Part shown: one piece after another, positions 43,414-52,082 of the stretch
Layout of the letters: the number at the start of each line of letters is the position of its first letter
How positions within the stretch are numbered: the stretch's first letter is position 1
Assembly (NCBI RefSeq): GCF_019278525.1
Contig: NZ_CP058986.1
Coordinates: 682,001-746,000, forward strand
From: Polaribacter sp. HaHaR_3_91
Lineage (GTDB): Bacteria; Bacteroidota; Bacteroidia; Flavobacteriales; Flavobacteriaceae
DNA: 64,000 bases
Direction of reading: 5' to 3'
Position numbers and translations under genes: made by a program
The notes under the pieces: model-generated
What the model was told of the DNA's origin: nothing
Databases searched by the model: none
Seen by the model: the letters and a program-made list of their open reading frames with translations, nothing else

Positions 43414-45615
43414 TTATTTAGTTGATTTTGTATTTAAATTTTCGTCGATAAAGTTAGTCATTTTTGTGAACAAATTTAAACGAGTATTTCTTCCTTTATA
43501 AATTCCGTGTGCTCGGTCTGGTACAATAAACATATCAAATTGTTTATTAGCTTCAATTAAAGAATTTATCATTCTGTAAGAGTTTTGTACATGTACATTA
43601 TCATCACCAGTTCCGTGAACTAATAAGTAGTTTCCTTTTAATTTATCTGCATAATTAAATGGCGAATTATCATCATAACCACTTGCGTTTTCTTGCGGAG
43701 TTTGCATATAACGTTCTGTATAAACAGAATCGTAAAAACGCCAAGAAGTAACCGGAGCTACTGCTATTGCTGTGGTAAAAATATCATTTCCTTTTAAAAT
43801 ACAATTGGTGCTCATAAAACCACCATAAGACCATCCCCAAATACCAACATTATTATTGTCTATATAAGAACGTTCTACTAATTTTTTTGCTGCTGCTATT
43901 TGATCTTCAACTTCATATTTACCCAATTCTTTTTGAGTTACTTTTTTAAAATCGGCACCTTTATAACCCGTTCCACGTCCATCAATACAAACTACAATAA
44001 TTCCTTTTTGCGCTAACATATTGTGCCAGTAATCATTGCTTGCGTTCCAAGAGTTTCCAACTTGTTGAGAACCAGGACCAGAATATTGAAACATTAAAAG
44101 TGGGTATTTTTTAGTTTCATCAAAATCTAAAGGTTTTACCATCCACATATTTAAGTCGTTTCCATTAATGTTAATGGTAGAAAACTCTTTAGGACTCATT
44201 TTATATGCGGATAATTTTTCTTTTAAAGCAACATTATCTTTTATCACCTTTAACATTTTTCCTTTGCTATTATATAAAGAATAAATAGGAGGAGTTTCTG
44301 CAGAAGAATACGTGTTGATGAAAAAGTTTAAGTTTTTACTAAAAGCAGCCGTATTCTGACCGTCTTCATTACTTAATAACTGTTTCTTTTTTCCTTTTAT
44401 GTTGATAGAATACACACCTCTATTGATAGATCCGTTTTCTACAGATTGATAATAGATGGTTTTCTTTTTTTCGTTAAAACCGTAGTAGTTGGTTACTTCC
44501 CAATCTCCTTTTGTAATTTGATTGATTAATTTACCATTAAAATCATAATGATAAATATGGTTGTAACCATCCTTTTCGCTTGTCCAAATAAAACTGTTAT
44601 CAGCTAAAAAAGTAAGATTGTCTGTAATATCTACATACGCTTTATCAGTTTCATTTAATAATAAAGAAGCAGTAGCATTTTGAGAATTAACTTTGTGTAG
44701 GTTTAAGTTATTTTGATGACGGTTTAAAGTCGTTGCAACTAAAATATCTGAATCATTAGACCATTTAATTCTAGGAATATATTCATAATCTCCTAAAGAA
44801 ATTGTTTCTGTATTTTTAGATGAAAGCGTATACATGTGTAAAGTAACATCTGCATTTTTTTCACCTGCTTTAGGATACTTAAAAACTTGTTGTGTTGGGT
44901 ATAATTCTGTACCAACAACATCCATAGAAAAAGTAGGAACGTTGGTTTCATCAAAACGTAAAAAAGCTAAATGAGTTCCTGTTTTATTCCATTCAAAAGC
45001 TCTTACAAAAGCAAATTCTTCTTCATAGACCCAATCTGTAATTCCGTTGATGATTTCATTTATTTTACCATCCGTTGTTACCTGAGTAATTTTGTTTGAA
45101 GCTACATTTTTAATAAAAATGTTATTGTCTTTTGCATACGCTACATTTTTATTGTCCGGAGAAAAAACTGGTTCTTGAATTGCCTCACCAATCAACGTCA
45201 ATTCTTTAGAAGCAATATCATAGGCATAATAGGTTCCTTTTTTAGAATGACGATAAATTTGTTGGAAGTTGGTTCCTAAAATCAGTTTGGTTTCATCATT
45301 ATTAAAACTATAAGAAGAGAAACTATTTAAACCTTTTAAATCGGCACTATTTACAATTGTTTCAACTTTTTCTAAAGTTTTGTAACTGTATTTATCCACA
45401 GTAACCGATCTAGATGATCTATTAAAATCTAAAACAGCATAATAATCGCCATTCATAGAATTTAAAGAATTCATTCTATCTGCAGAAAATGTTCCGTTCC
45501 AGATTTCTTCTAATGTTATGTTTTTTTTGTTTGATGTTTTACTTGCATTTACTTGTGCAAATGTTATACAGTTAATTAATAGTAAAATAACTGTAAGGGA
45601 GACTCCTTTTCTCAT
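43414..45615 (-). CDS. Dipeptidyl-peptidase IV-like S9 serine peptidase, exported
   Basis: Removes dipeptides (typically X-Pro or X-Ala) from peptide N-termini in the periplasm. The signal peptide ends after CITFAQ when the start is taken at 45615 (MRKGVSLTV); the frame open from 45657 would put 14 residues ahead of it. A DPPIV N-terminal beta-propeller (about 40-470), with the YEEEFA double-Glu motif that holds the substrate N-terminus (WVYEEEFAF), precedes the alpha/beta hydrolase domain. Its triad is Ser in GWSYGGF, Asp in GTGDDNVH and His in DRAHGI. Length 733 aa is normal. Its products are the right size for the two POT transporters downstream. Confidence 0.94.
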   Translation of the reverse strand: MRKGVSLTVILLLINCITFAQVNASKTSNKKNITLEEIWNGTFSADRMNSLNSMNGDYYAVLDFNRSSRSVTVDKYSYKTLEKVETIVNSADLKGLNSFSSYSFNNDETKLILGTNFQQIYRHSKKGTYYAYDIASKELTLIGEAIQEPVFSPDNKNVAYAKDNNIFIKNVASNKITQVTTDGKINEIINGITDWVYEEEFAFVRAFEWNKTGTHLAFLRFDETNVPTFSMDVVGTELYPTQQVFKYPKAGEKNADVTLHMYTLSSKNTETISLGDYEYIPRIKWSNDSDILVATTLNRHQNNLNLHKVNSQNATASLLLNETDKAYVDITDNLTFLADNSFIWTSEKDGYNHIYHYDFNGKLINQITKGDWEVTNYYGFNEKKKTIYYQSVENGSINRGVYSINIKGKKKQLLSNEDGQNTAAFSKNLNFFINTYSSAETPPIYSLYNSKGKMLKVIKDNVALKEKLSAYKMSPKEFSTININGNDLNMWMVKPLDFDETKKYPLLMFQYSGPGSQQVGNSWNASNDYWHNMLAQKGIIVVCIDGRGTGYKGADFKKVTQKELGKYEVEDQIAAAKKLVERSYIDNNNVGIWGWSYGGFMSTNCILKGNDIFTTAIAVAPVTSWRFYDSVYTERYMQTPQENASGYDDNSPFNYADKLKGNYLLVHGTGDDNVHVQNSYRMINSLIEANKQFDMFIVPDRAHGIYKGRNTRLNLFTKMTNFIDENLNTKSTK

Positions 45616-45725
45616 TGTAGACCTTGTATTTGATAAAAGTTTGCCAAGTTTACGCAAAAATCCATAAAAAATATCTTAAAAATCCATAAATGTTGATTAT
45701 CTATTAATGTTTTAACAGTTTGACT

Positions 45726-45733
45726 TATCTTTG
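45726..45733 (+). promoter_or_regulatory. TAnnTTTG promoter element for HMG-CoA reductase
   Basis: TATCTTTG lies 26 bases before the reductase ATG. No well-spaced TTG was found at -33. The gap 45616-45759 is shared with the divergent DPP-IV operon. Confidence 0.5.
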
Positions 45734-45759
45734 TTGTTGATAGTTTTATACCCAAATTA

Positions 45760-47487
45760 ATGAGCAAACTTATTTCTGGTTTTTCTAAGTTAACGAAAGA
45801 TGAAAAAATTACGTGGTTAACAGAGAATTATTTCCACAATCATTCCCATACAAAAGATATAATTAAACAATATTGGAATGATGATGCTGAATTGCAACAA
45901 CTTCATGATGACTTTATTGAGAATACAATTTCTAACTTTTACATGCCTTTTGGTATTGCACCAAATTTTGTAATTAATGATAGAACTTATGTAATTCCTA
46001 TGGTGGTAGAAGAAAGTTCTGTAGTAGCAGCTGCTTCTTTAGTTGGTAAATTTTGGAGTACAAGAGGAGGTTTTAAAACCAAGGTAATTGGTACAACAAA
46101 AATTGGGCAAGTCCATTTTATGTATGCTGGAGATAAAACCAATCTTGAAGACTATTTTAATAAAAATAAAACAGAATTATTTGCTGCAACGGCTTCCATC
46201 ACTAAAAATATGGAAAAACGTGGTGGTGGAATTTTAGATATAAAATTAGTTGATAAAACTGATAAATTAGAAAACTATTATCAACTGCACGCAACCTTTG
46301 AAACGAAAGATTCAATGGGTGCAAATTTTATAAACTCATGTTTAGAAGCAATTGCTAAAAAGTTTGAAAAAGACGATATAGAAATTGTAATGAGCATACT
46401 TTCTAACTACGTTCCAGAATGTTTGGTTAGGGCAGAAGTGAGTTGTAAGATAGAAGAATTAGGAGGTGAGAATCCTCAGAGATTTGCAGAGAAATTTTAC
46501 CAAGCAGTAAAAATTGCAGAAATAGAACCTTATAGAGCGGTAACGCATAATAAAGGAATTATGAATGGAATTGATGCTGTTGTTTTAGCTACTGGTAACG
46601 ATTTTAGAGCAGTAGAAGCTGGTGCGCACGCGTACGCTTCTAAATCCGGACAATACTCTAGCTTGTCTCATTGTACTATTGATGATGGAATTTTTAAATT
46701 CTGGATTGATATTCCGTTGGCTTTAGGAACCGTTGGTGGCTTAACAGGTTTACATCCTCTAGCAAAGTTATCTTTAGAAATGTTGCAAAAACCATCTGCA
46801 AGAACTTTAATGCAAATTATGGCAGCAGCAGGTTTGGCTCAAAATTTTGCAGCTTTAAGAGCTTTAACGACTATGGGAATTCAGCATGGACACATGAAAA
46901 TGCATTTACAGAATATCTTAAATCAGTTTAATGCTACCGAAGAAGAAAAAGAAATAGTTACAGCTTTTTTTGATAAAAAGACAGTGACACATTCTGCAGT
47001 TGTAGAAAAAATAGATGCTTTAAGAAAACCTTCTATCAATTGGATTGATTTTTTTAATAAGAACTTGGTAAGTTATAAACTGGCTAAGATTGATGAAAAG
47101 ACAAAGCCGCTTTTTGGGAAGATGAATGGGCAACAAATGATAGAACATTTAAGTTTTTTATTACAAATTTCTAATGGAAAAATAGCTGCTGATTATTATG
47201 TTTCTGATGAAAAATCAGCAAGAAGAAAACCTTTTTTAAATACAGAAGGGGAGTTGCAAGTTGGGTTTAAAGCAAGTATGTTGTCTGAAGAACCAAATGC
47301 CTTAAAATTTAATTCTGTAGGTGAAGCAATTCATGATTTATTCATTCAAATTGATGCTTTTAAAGTTCATTTTGAAATAGCCAAAGCTGAAAATCATCCG
47401 TTTTTTGGAGAGTTAGATTATGAGTATTGGCAGAAATTTCATGTAAAACATTTTACACATCATTTTAAACAATTTGGATTGGTATAA
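45760..47487 (+). CDS. HMG-CoA reductase with C-terminal DinB/DUF1569-like domain
   Basis: Reduces HMG-CoA to mevalonate, the committed step of the mevalonate pathway. The catalytic part (about 1-430) has the Glu-containing VVEESSVVAAASLVGKFW, the NAD(P)-domain segment MGANFINSCLEAI, the Asp-containing GIDAVVLATGNDFRAVEAGAHAYAS, PLALGTVGGLTGLHPLAKL and the catalytic-His loop QHGHMKMHLQN, all as expected for class II enzymes. Residues about 440-575 are extra. FGKMNGQQMIEHLSFLL and HPFFGELDYEYWQKFHVKHF followed by HHFKQFG resemble the DinB-like DUF1569 family, with its metal-type histidines kept. The stop codon overlaps the ATG of the GHMP kinase by one base. The function of the extra domain is unknown. 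Confidence 0.9.
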   Translation: MSKLISGFSKLTKDEKITWLTENYFHNHSHTKDIIKQYWNDDAELQQLHDDFIENTISNFYMPFGIAPNFVINDRTYVIPMVVEESSVVAAASLVGKFWSTRGGFKTKVIGTTKIGQVHFMYAGDKTNLEDYFNKNKTELFAATASITKNMEKRGGGILDIKLVDKTDKLENYYQLHATFETKDSMGANFINSCLEAIAKKFEKDDIEIVMSILSNYVPECLVRAEVSCKIEELGGENPQRFAEKFYQAVKIAEIEPYRAVTHNKGIMNGIDAVVLATGNDFRAVEAGAHAYASKSGQYSSLSHCTIDDGIFKFWIDIPLALGTVGGLTGLHPLAKLSLEMLQKPSARTLMQIMAAAGLAQNFAALRALTTMGIQHGHMKMHLQNILNQFNATEEEKEIVTAFFDKKTVTHSAVVEKIDALRKPSINWIDFFNKNLVSYKLAKIDEKTKPLFGKMNGQQMIEHLSFLLQISNGKIAADYYVSDEKSARRKPFLNTEGELQVGFKASMLSEEPNALKFNSVGEAIHDLFIQIDAFKVHFEIAKAENHPFFGELDYEYWQKFHVKHFTHHFKQFGLV

Positions 47488-48413
47488 TGAATTTTTATTC
47501 TAACGGAAAACTTTTATTAACAGGAGAATATCTTGTTTTAGATGGCGCAAAATCTTTGGCAATTCCAACTAAATTTGGACAAAATTTAAGTGTTGAGAAA
47601 ATAAAAGAACCTCAAATTATTTGGGGAAGTTTTACACACACCGGAGAATGTTGGTTTGAGGCTGTTTTCGATTTAAAAAAACTACGTTTGATAAATTGTA
47701 CTTTCAATTCCGATAAAGAAGGAAGTGGAGAGGTTATTGCAGAAACGTTGTTAGATATTTTAAAAGAAGCTAAAAACTTAAATCCAGATTTTTTAGCATC
47801 AGAAAACGGATTTGTTGTAAAAACAAACCTTACATTTCCAAGAAATTGGGGATTAGGAACTTCATCTACATTAATAAATTCTGTAGCATCTTGGGCAAAA
47901 GTAGATGCTTTTCAATTGCTTTGGAATTCCTTTAAAGGAAGTGGTTATGATATTGCTTGTGCACAAAACGATACGCCAGTTTTTTATCAAATAGAAAATA
48001 AAGAACCTGTTGTTGAGCAAGTGGAATTCAATCCGAATTTTAAAGAGAATTTGTTTTTTGTTCATTTAAATCAGAAGCAAGATTCTAAAGAAGGAATTGC
48101 AAAGTTCAGGGAGAGTAACATTAATTTTGATAAAGAAATAAAGAGAATTTCAGAAATTTCTGAGGAATTTTTAACTACAAAATCATTACAAGAATTTGAG
48201 GAATTAATAGTTGAACATGAACAAATTATCAGTTCAATTATAAAACTAAAAACAGTTAAAGAGAAGTTGTTTCCAGACTATTTTGGATCGGTAAAAAGTT
48301 TAGGTGCTTGGGGAGGAGATTTTGTTTTAGTAACAGGAGACGCATCAACACCAAGCTATTTTAAAAATAAAGGATTTGAAACCATATTGACTTACAGTCA
48401 GATGGTTTTATAA
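47487..48413 (+). CDS. GYDIA-family GHMP kinase (probable phosphomevalonate-kinase role)
   Basis: Small-molecule kinase of the GHMP superfamily. The N-terminus has SNGKLLLTGEYLVLDGAKSL, the ATP loop is FPRNWGLGTSSTLINSVASW (about 115-134), and GSGYDIACAQNDTPVFYQ (about 150-167) is the namesake motif. The C-terminus keeps the SVKSLGAWGGDFVL glycine motif. Length 308 aa. Its start overlaps the HMG-CoA reductase stop, so the two are translationally coupled. Since mevalonate kinase and diphosphomevalonate decarboxylase lie nearby, phosphomevalonate kinase is the missing step this protein most plausibly fills. That assignment is inference. Confidence 0.85.
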   Translation: MNFYSNGKLLLTGEYLVLDGAKSLAIPTKFGQNLSVEKIKEPQIIWGSFTHTGECWFEAVFDLKKLRLINCTFNSDKEGSGEVIAETLLDILKEAKNLNPDFLASENGFVVKTNLTFPRNWGLGTSSTLINSVASWAKVDAFQLLWNSFKGSGYDIACAQNDTPVFYQIENKEPVVEQVEFNPNFKENLFFVHLNQKQDSKEGIAKFRESNINFDKEIKRISEISEEFLTTKSLQEFEELIVEHEQIISSIIKLKTVKEKLFPDYFGSVKSLGAWGGDFVLVTGDASTPSYFKNKGFETILTYSQMVL

Positions 48414-48425
48414 TAAAATATTAGG

Positions 48426-48485
48426 TCTCGACTGCGCTCGACCTGACAATTAATATTCTAAATGTCTCCTCGAGCGCAGTCGAGA
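48426..48485. repeat. Intergenic inverted repeat, copy 2
   Basis: TCTCGACTGCGCTCGA (48426-48441) and TCGAGCGCAGTCGAGA (48470-48485) are the same 16-mers as at 35593-35636, in swapped order with a 28-base loop. The bases ATGTCTCC before the right arm also match copy 1. Confidence 0.9.
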
Positions 48486-48506
48486 GGTTTTATATAAGAT
48501 AAACAA

Positions 48507-49718
48507 ATGAGTAAAGTAATAATTATTGGAGGAGGAGCAGCAGGATATTTTACAGCGATAAACGCTAAAGAAAATAACCCTGAATTAGATATTACAATTC
48601 TCGAAAAAGGAAAAGACGTTTTACAAAAGGTGAAAATTTCTGGAGGTGGAAGATGTAATGTTACACACGCATGTTTTATTCCAAAGGACTTAACAGAATT
48701 CTATCCAAGAGGAAAAAAAGAATTGTTAGGGCCTTTTCACCAGTTTATGACAGGCGATACTTTTGAATGGTTCGAAAACAGAGGAGTTCCTTTAAAAATA
48801 GAAGACGATAATCGTGTTTTTCCAGAAGCAAATACAAGTCAGGCAATTATAGATTGTTTTCAAAATGCTGTTGATAACTTAGGAATTAAAGTGTTAACAA
48901 ACTGTGGTGTAAATTCGGTTTCTCAACAAGATAATAAATGGATTATCAACACAAAAGAACAAGTTTTTGAAGCTGATAAATTAGTGATCGCTGCAGGAAG
49001 TTCTAAAAAAGTATGGGAATTATGCCAAACATTAGATCATAGCGTTGTAGAACCAGTTCCGTCTTTATTTACCTTTAATATTAACGATAAAAGATTGGTA
49101 GATTTATTAGGAACTTCTGTGCCAAATGCTACAGTTACCATTTCTGGAACAAAATTAGAAGCATCCGGACCTTTGTTAATTACACATTGGGGAATGAGTG
49201 GTCCCGCGGTTTTAAAATTATCCGCCTTTGGCGCAAGAATTTTGGCTGATAAAAATTATCAATATAACGTAGAGGTAAACTGGTTGTCTAGACCAACCGA
49301 TAAAGTTTTAAATGTTCTTTTAAATTTAAAAAAGAAAGAACCTAGAAAAACGGCTATTTTAAAATCTCCTTTTGCTGAGGTTTCTAAAAGATTGTGGGAG
49401 CGTTTTGTGCTTGCAGCAGGAATTAGTGCAACTCAGAATTGGGCAGATTTAAATAATAATCAATTAGAAGGTTTAGCAAACCAATTGACAAAAGGTGTTT
49501 TTAATGCCAACGGAAGAACTACTTTTAAAGATGAATTTGTAACTGCTGGAGGAATCGATTTAAAAGAAATTAACTTTAAACGCTTTGAAAGTAAGAAACA
49601 CCAAAATCTATTTTTTGTTGGTGAAGTTTTAAATATTGATGCTGTTACTGGAGGTTTCAATTTCCAAAATGCGTGGACAAGTGGTTTTATTTGTGCAAAT
49701 GCTTTGGCAGAAGATTAA
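48507..49718 (+). CDS. HI0933/BaiN-type flavoprotein (NAD(P)/FAD-dependent oxidoreductase)
   Basis: Cytoplasmic FAD-binding oxidoreductase of unknown substrate. The dinucleotide fold VIIIGGGAAGYFTAINAKE opens the protein and is followed by ILEKGKDVLQKVKISGGGRCNVTHA, the family signature. The C-terminal FAD contact appears as VTAGGIDLKEINFKRFES and GEVLNIDAVTGGFNFQNAW. Length 403 aa is typical. No partner gene is evident: a palindromic repeat separates it from the mevalonate genes and another from the next gene. Confidence 0.9.
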   Translation: MSKVIIIGGGAAGYFTAINAKENNPELDITILEKGKDVLQKVKISGGGRCNVTHACFIPKDLTEFYPRGKKELLGPFHQFMTGDTFEWFENRGVPLKIEDDNRVFPEANTSQAIIDCFQNAVDNLGIKVLTNCGVNSVSQQDNKWIINTKEQVFEADKLVIAAGSSKKVWELCQTLDHSVVEPVPSLFTFNINDKRLVDLLGTSVPNATVTISGTKLEASGPLLITHWGMSGPAVLKLSAFGARILADKNYQYNVEVNWLSRPTDKVLNVLLNLKKKEPRKTAILKSPFAEVSKRLWERFVLAAGISATQNWADLNNNQLEGLANQLTKGVFNANGRTTFKDEFVTAGGIDLKEINFKRFESKKHQNLFFVGEVLNIDAVTGGFNFQNAWTSGFICANALAED

Positions 49719-49732
49719 AATATTAAAAATAT

Positions 49733-49792
49733 CATTGAGAGGAACGAAGTAATCTGTTTTTTAACGGAGAGGTTGCTTCGTTCCTTGCAATG
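49733..49792. repeat. Intergenic inverted repeat of a second type
   Basis: Left arm CATTGAGAGGAACGAAGTAATC (from 49733) matches the reverse complement of the right arm (49771-49792) at 17 of 22 positions. The right arm reads GGTTGCTTCGTTCC and then TTGCAATG. A shorter related piece (GAGATTGCTTCGTG) occurs near 25370. The ATG at 49790 belongs to this repeat, not to the next gene. Confidence 0.75.
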
Positions 49793-49828
49793 ACGAGTGG
49801 TGAAAAAATAATAAAAGAGAATATAATT

Positions 49829-50383
49829 ATGGCAAGAGCAGAATCGAACGAGTTTAAAAACGGAACAATAGCACCTGATTTTACTTTATTAAATACAGTT
49901 GATAACTCTTTTGTTTCTTTAAACGAAGCAAAAGGAGAAAAAGGAACAGTAATTATGTTTATTTGTAATCATTGTCCGTTTGTAATTCATGTAAATAGTG
50001 AGTTGGTAAAAATGGCAAACGAGTATCAACAAAAAGGAATTAACTTTATTGCGATAAGTGCTAATGATGTTGAGAATTATCCACAAGATTCGCCTGAATT
50101 GATGAAGCAACTTGCTAAGGATGAAAACTATCCTTTTCCGTATTTATATGATGAAACGCAGGAAGTAGCAAAAGCGTATGATGCTGCATGTACACCCGAT
50201 TTTTATGTTTTTGATAAAGATTTAAAAGCTGTTTATCACGGACAATTAGACAATTCTAGACCAGGAAACGGAAAACCGGTAACAGGAATTGATTTACGTA
50301 ATTCTCTTGATAATTTATTAGAAAATAAACCCACTTTAGAAAACCAAAAACCAAGTATGGGGTGTGGTATTAAATGGAAATAG
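49829..50383 (+). CDS. Thioredoxin-family protein (AhpC/TSA redoxin type)
   Basis: Soluble redoxin with no signal peptide. IAPDFTLLNTVDNSFVSL opens the AhpC/TSA fold. The active-site Cys is in FICNHCPFVIHV (Cys near 41 and 44). A third Cys is in DAACTPDFYVFD and a last one in the C-terminal SMGCGIKWK. This NHCPF class is widespread but poorly studied; peroxide or thiol reduction is the general expectation. Start ATG 49829 gives 184 aa; an earlier ATG at 49790 lies in a palindromic repeat. Confidence 0.85.
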   Translation: MARAESNEFKNGTIAPDFTLLNTVDNSFVSLNEAKGEKGTVIMFICNHCPFVIHVNSELVKMANEYQQKGINFIAISANDVENYPQDSPELMKQLAKDENYPFPYLYDETQEVAKAYDAACTPDFYVFDKDLKAVYHGQLDNSRPGNGKPVTGIDLRNSLDNLLENKPTLENQKPSMGCGIKWK

Positions 50384-50389
50384 TATCTA

Positions 50390-50773
50390 TTAGACATCAT
50401 TATTTACTTCAATCCAATATCCGTTTGGGTCTTGAAAATACACCTGTAGAATACCATCATTTCTAACATAATCTTTGTTTGGTGTACCGATCCAATCGGA
50501 ATACTCAATTTTTAATTCTTTTAAATGGAGTATAAATGTTGCAATATCCTTGGTTGATAAAGCAAAGTGCACAGCTTCATTCGTTTTAATGATCGCATCA
50601 GGACGAGGAATTATATGAAGTTGTTTTCCTTCACCAAGAGATAACCATCTTGTTTTTGAATTAGAGGCAGTATTTTTAATCTCTTTTAGTTGTAGTACTT
50701 TTTGATAAAACGCTATAGATGTATCTACATCTTTTACAGAAAGGGCAATATGATTAAATATAAAAGGTTGCAT
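50390..50773 (-). CDS. VOC-family (glyoxalase/dioxygenase fold) protein
   Basis: 127-aa single-domain vicinal-oxygen-chelate protein. FNHIALSVKDVDTSIAFYQKVL starts the first beta-alpha-beta-beta-beta unit with a metal-type His. Later LHIIPRPD, VHFALSTKD and LQVYFQDPNGYWIEV supply the other expected metal ligands (His and Glu). Glyoxalase I-like lyase activity is possible, but many VOC proteins differ. It is convergent with the redoxin gene, with 6 bases between stops. Confidence 0.85.
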   Translation of the reverse strand: MQPFIFNHIALSVKDVDTSIAFYQKVLQLKEIKNTASNSKTRWLSLGEGKQLHIIPRPDAIIKTNEAVHFALSTKDIATFILHLKELKIEYSDWIGTPNKDYVRNDGILQVYFQDPNGYWIEVNNDV

Positions 50774-50810
50774 TTATAAAGTTTTATGAGGAGTTTACTT
50801 TTCCTAACAA

Positions 50811-50818
50811 CAAAACTA
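50811..50818 (-). promoter_or_regulatory. TAnnTTTG promoter element for the VOC gene
   Basis: Minus strand reads TAGTTTTG, 37 bases before the ATG at 50773. Confidence 0.45.
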
Positions 50819-50935
50819 ATAAAGAATATCTAACTTCAAATGACGTACCTCTTTTATTTTAATCAAATTCAATATAGTTTTTTATATCAATTTTAGGAAA
50901 ACATCAATGACCTATTTGGTGTTGAGTGCTATATA

Positions 50936-50988
50936 AATAATAACGAATCTTATTTTGTGTATATAAATTAGTAAGATCCGTTATTATT
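50936..50988 (-). terminator. Long hairpin downstream of the 50998-51495 gene
   Basis: AATAATAACGAATCTTA (50936-50952) pairs with TAAGATCCGTTATTATT (50972-50988) at 16 of 17 positions, with a 19-base loop, starting 9 bases past the minus-strand stop. Confidence 0.65.
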
Positions 50989-50997
50989 TTAAGGGTA

Positions 50998-51495
50998 TTA
51001 TGCAGCTTTATTTTGTTGCTGATTTTGAAGTAATGAATTAATTATTTTGTTCCATTTTTCTATAGAATCAAACTCATTGCCAGGTTGAAAATTAATATCT
51101 GAATTATAAAATTCAAGAACAATACTAGGTTTGTTTTTACCGATAACGTTTAGTTTTAAGTTTAACTTGTCTAGTGTTGTTTCGTTCTTTCCTATAGATT
51201 TACTGATGTTATTTATCTCGCTGTTTTTAATAGTGTTAAGATCTATAAACTGAAGATTAACTTGCTCTTTTGTTTTTTGTAAAAATGAAATTGCATGTTT
51301 ATTTTCATCTAAACCAATTGCATAACATTCACTAATTTCGTGCTCTGTAATTTCAGAATTATGCTGTTTTGCAAACTCTTTCAATGAGTTTAATACTTTT
51401 TTTTCTTTATTTTTTTTGTTTTTATTTGTTAATACAAAAGGTAGTGCACATAATGCAATACATATTACTCCTATTATTATTGTACCTAAATCCAT
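50998..51495 (-). CDS. Membrane-anchored protein of unknown function
   Basis: 165-aa protein with one N-terminal membrane helix (about 3-21, LGTIIIGVICIALCALPFVL), a Lys-rich stretch, and a cytoplasmic or periplasmic domain of mixed helix and strand that ends in a Gln-rich tail (LLQNQQQNKAA). No family recognised. Start ATG 51495 (MDLGTIIIG) is chosen over 51561 because the upstream 22 residues would put a hydrophilic stretch before the helix. Flanked by other small unknown genes. Confidence 0.7.
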   Translation of the reverse strand: MDLGTIIIGVICIALCALPFVLTNKNKKNKEKKVLNSLKEFAKQHNSEITEHEISECYAIGLDENKHAISFLQKTKEQVNLQFIDLNTIKNSEINNISKSIGKNETTLDKLNLKLNVIGKNKPSIVLEFYNSDINFQPGNEFDSIEKWNKIINSLLQNQQQNKAA

Positions 51496-51612
51496 TTTAT
51501 GTTTTTTAATTTTTTTTGATATACTGATTTTTATATGAAACGGGTATCCGCAACATATCAATGTTTTATTTTAACTACGTAAAAGGTAGTTGTTAGTAAA
51601 TAAAATAAAGGG

Positions 51613-51987
51613 TTACCAAAAATTATGGAAAGGAAAAATAAGATCAGACTTTCGTTGTCTAATTAGGGTGTTTTCTAAGTAGTTTTTATACTGTTTAAAC
51701 TTAGAATTGAACTCTAGTTTAGTTGTATAAGAAATTGCTAATAAATCGTCTGAAGACAATTTAAAATTGGGTAATGAAAAATCTATTGTTTCAGAAACTA
51801 AGTTTTCTGATTGTTGTGTATGCGCATGAAATACTTTAGAAGCTGTAACTAAATAGGTAAGCTGTTCTGTATCTTGGTTCGCATTTTGTGCGTTAAAATA
51901 AGAAGTTGTATTTGCAGAAAGATACATCCCAGAACAATAAATTGAAATGAGTAATAGTACTTTTAGTATTTGGTGTTTCTGCTTCAT
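51613..51987 (-). CDS. Small exported protein of unknown function
   Basis: 124-aa protein with a clear signal peptide (QILKVLLLISIYCSGMYLSA, cleavage about 25). The mature part has no recognisable domain; it contains two His in VFHAHTQQ and a conserved-looking aromatic C-terminus (FPFHNFW). A TAATTTTG promoter element lies 30 bases upstream, so it is likely expressed on its own. Confidence 0.65.
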   Translation of the reverse strand: MKQKHQILKVLLLISIYCSGMYLSANTTSYFNAQNANQDTEQLTYLVTASKVFHAHTQQSENLVSETIDFSLPNFKLSSDDLLAISYTTKLEFNSKFKQYKNYLENTLIRQRKSDLIFPFHNFW

Positions 51988-52016
51988 TATTTTTTGCCAT
52001 ACAAGTTATGACATTG

Positions 52017-52024
52017 CAAAATTA
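52017..52024 (-). promoter_or_regulatory. TAnnTTTG promoter element for the 51613-51987 gene
   Basis: Minus strand reads TAATTTTG, 30 bases before the ATG. Confidence 0.45.
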
Positions 52025-52082
52025 GTTAATTTTATATTAGGAAAAATAAAAAAGTGTATTTGTTGTATAATAATTAACAATC

